Made by a program: the position numbers and the translations under genes
The notes under the pieces: generated by a model
Databases searched by the model: none
Seen by the model: only the letters and a program-made list of their open reading frames with translations
Told to the model about the DNA's origin: nothing
Assembly: GCA_964581355.1 (NCBI GenBank)
Contig: CAZOOA010000049.1
Coordinates: forward strand, 1 to 23,284
Length of the DNA stretch: 23,284 nt
Reading direction: 5' to 3'
From: CAZOOA01 sp964581355
GTDB lineage: Bacteria > Bacillota > Dethiobacteria > DTU022 > UBA8154
Part shown: one piece after another, positions 21,954-23,284 of the stretch
Layout: each line of letters begins with the position of its first letter
How positions within the stretch are numbered: position 1 is the stretch's first letter

Positions 21954-23264
21954 TTGAAATACCGTCTGCTAAGTTCAATTTTTATCCTGAATGCCATCAT
22001 CTTTTTCTTCCAGGCAATGACCAAAAACGTCTACCCGCCCCTGGTGATCCCATTTATGGAAGCCTTTGTGATTGACGAAGCCCGGGCAGGCCTTTTGGTT
22101 ACCCTGGTTTTTATGGGTTACGCCCTGGCCCGCTTCCCTTCGGGCATCCTGGCCGACCGGATCGGTTGCACCCCTACAGTCTACCTGGGAAGCCTGGCCA
22201 TGGCCCTGTCTTTCTTTACCGTGGGCCTGTTCCCGGGCTATCTCAGCACAGCCCTGTTTACCTTTATCCTGGGGGTTAGCAGTGGAATCTACGTTACTGC
22301 CGGCTATACACTGGCAGTTATCCTGGGAACACGGAACCGGGCGGCCACAGCCACAGCCCTATTCGAATCCTTCGGCATGATCGCCGGAATTATCTCCCCT
22401 ATCCTGGTTACCTTGTTTATCCTGTACCTGGACTGGCAGACCCTTTTCTACACCCTGGGAACGGCACTGCTAATCGTAACAACCATATTCTACCGGAAAA
22501 GAAAGCATTCCAGTATGCTGGAAGGGATGCTGGAAGAAACCCCTATGGACATGCCGGCAGGGCAGCAGGCAAACTCTCCCGGGCAGGAGGGAAAACCGGA
22601 AAAACAGACCAAAAACTTCAACCCGGCACTACTATGGCAAGAGACGAAAACCTCCATGGCCATTTTTAAAGACACCCGGATCAAGCATTTTATCATCTGG
22701 AGCACCCTGGTCGGGGGGTTGGGCGCCATCTCCTGGACTGGGATCAATTCGTTCATCCCCACCTACCTGGTGGAAGGAAAAGGGTATGCCTACGAGACAG
22801 CCAACCGCATGTTTGCCCTGGTCGCCATCTCGGCCTTGACCACCAAGATAGGCATCGGCTGGCTGGCAGACCGCTTTGGAACACTGCGCGTTTTGCTCAG
22901 CAACCTGCTGCTCAGCATTTGCCTCTTCTTCGCTTTTACCCTGGCTGTTCAACATGTTCACATCCTGCTTGTCCTGGTCCTGCTGGGAGCGACCTGCCTG
23001 AACACCAACACGTTAATCAACTCTTACGTGCTCCGCCTGATGCCGGAACAATACCAGGGAACCGGCTTTGGCCTTTTCTGCACCGCTTACACTGTTATTT
23101 ACAGCTTTGGCCCCTACATCACCGGCCTTCTTTCAGCATCCCTGGGTTTAACCCAGGCCATCCGCATCAGCGCTTCCGGGGCTATGATCGCCGCTTTGCT
23201 AATCATCTTCGTCCCGGCAAGAAAGGCCACCGGTGACCCGGTGACCTCTGCCTTTTCAAAATAA
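21954..23264 (+). CDS. MFS transporter (12-TM)
   Basis: The 436-residue membrane protein has two six-helix halves. The N half has the MFS loop FPSGILADRIGCTPTVYLGS between TM2 and TM3, and the C half has the matching GIGWLADRFGTLRVLLSN. The halves are joined by a long hydrophilic cytoplasmic loop (about residues 183-240) rich in Glu, Gln and Lys. It probably moves a small metabolite by ion coupling. The lack of neighbours in the window leaves the substrate open, and it is not closely like the MFS protein at 1317. The start is TTG, with AGGGGGA about 7 nt upstream, and it has a near-consensus promoter. The coding end is 20 nt from the window edge. Confidence 0.92.
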   Translation: MKYRLLSSIFILNAIIFFFQAMTKNVYPPLVIPFMEAFVIDEARAGLLVTLVFMGYALARFPSGILADRIGCTPTVYLGSLAMALSFFTVGLFPGYLSTALFTFILGVSSGIYVTAGYTLAVILGTRNRAATATALFESFGMIAGIISPILVTLFILYLDWQTLFYTLGTALLIVTTIFYRKRKHSSMLEGMLEETPMDMPAGQQANSPGQEGKPEKQTKNFNPALLWQETKTSMAIFKDTRIKHFIIWSTLVGGLGAISWTGINSFIPTYLVEGKGYAYETANRMFALVAISALTTKIGIGWLADRFGTLRVLLSNLLLSICLFFAFTLAVQHVHILLVLVLLGATCLNTNTLINSYVLRLMPEQYQGTGFGLFCTAYTVIYSFGPYITGLLSASLGLTQAIRISASGAMIAALLIIFVPARKATGDPVTSAFSK

Positions 23265-23284
23265 CTTTGGCTAGTTTTTATCAG

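Overview
The window looks like chromosome from an anaerobic Bacillota (Clostridia/Peptococcia-type) bacterium. The reasons are strong GGAGG-type Shine-Dalgarno sequences, frequent TTG and GTG starts, and the gene families present: an aldo/keto reductase with a bacterial ferredoxin tail, a DUF1858 redox-disulfide protein, an orphan CheY of the Gram-positive type, a YpsC/RlmL methyltransferase, PspC/LiaF-like envelope proteins and a sigma-54 activator with a PAS domain. The taxonomic call is inference. I found no rRNA, tRNA, CRISPR array, insertion sequence or phage gene.

Left part (1-7140): an aldo/keto reductase-ferredoxin fusion (-), an MFS transporter (+), a lipoprotein with a PrcB_C-like domain and an internal duplication (+), a PLP aminotransferase (-), a STAS anti-sigma-antagonist-like protein (-), a SIMPL (DUF541) exported protein (+) and a DUF212/YuiD phosphatase-like membrane protein (-). 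These are mostly single-gene units. Intergenic repeats lie among them, including an interspersed GC-rich repeat at 13-61 and 6666-6704.

Centre (about 7600-14760): the most interesting part. A sigma-54-type promoter (GG-N10-GC) at 7631-7647 precedes an operon of a GntP-family permease, a ketopantoate-reductase-family dehydrogenase and a BKACE (3-keto-5-aminohexanoate cleavage enzyme family) protein, closed by a strong terminator. A sigma-54 enhancer-binding regulator with PAS, AAA+ and Fis-type HTH domains follows on the opposite strand. A second sigma-54-type promoter at 13078-13094 then precedes a 512-residue polytopic membrane protein of a family I do not recognise. These are the only two such promoters I noticed, and they lie on either side of the only sigma-54 activator in the window. 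This suggests an inducible regulon that imports an organic acid, oxidises it to a beta-keto acid and cleaves it with acetyl-CoA. The substrate is unknown.

Right part (14962-23284): a probable minus-strand operon ABC-F, PspC, LiaF-like, RlmL-like methyltransferase; an orphan cheY; a DUF1858 protein; an AhpE/BCP-like peroxiredoxin; a truncated PIN-domain (VapC-type) toxin remnant between the last two; and a second MFS transporter with a near-consensus sigma-A promoter. The spacers here hold several perfect palindromes and intrinsic terminators.
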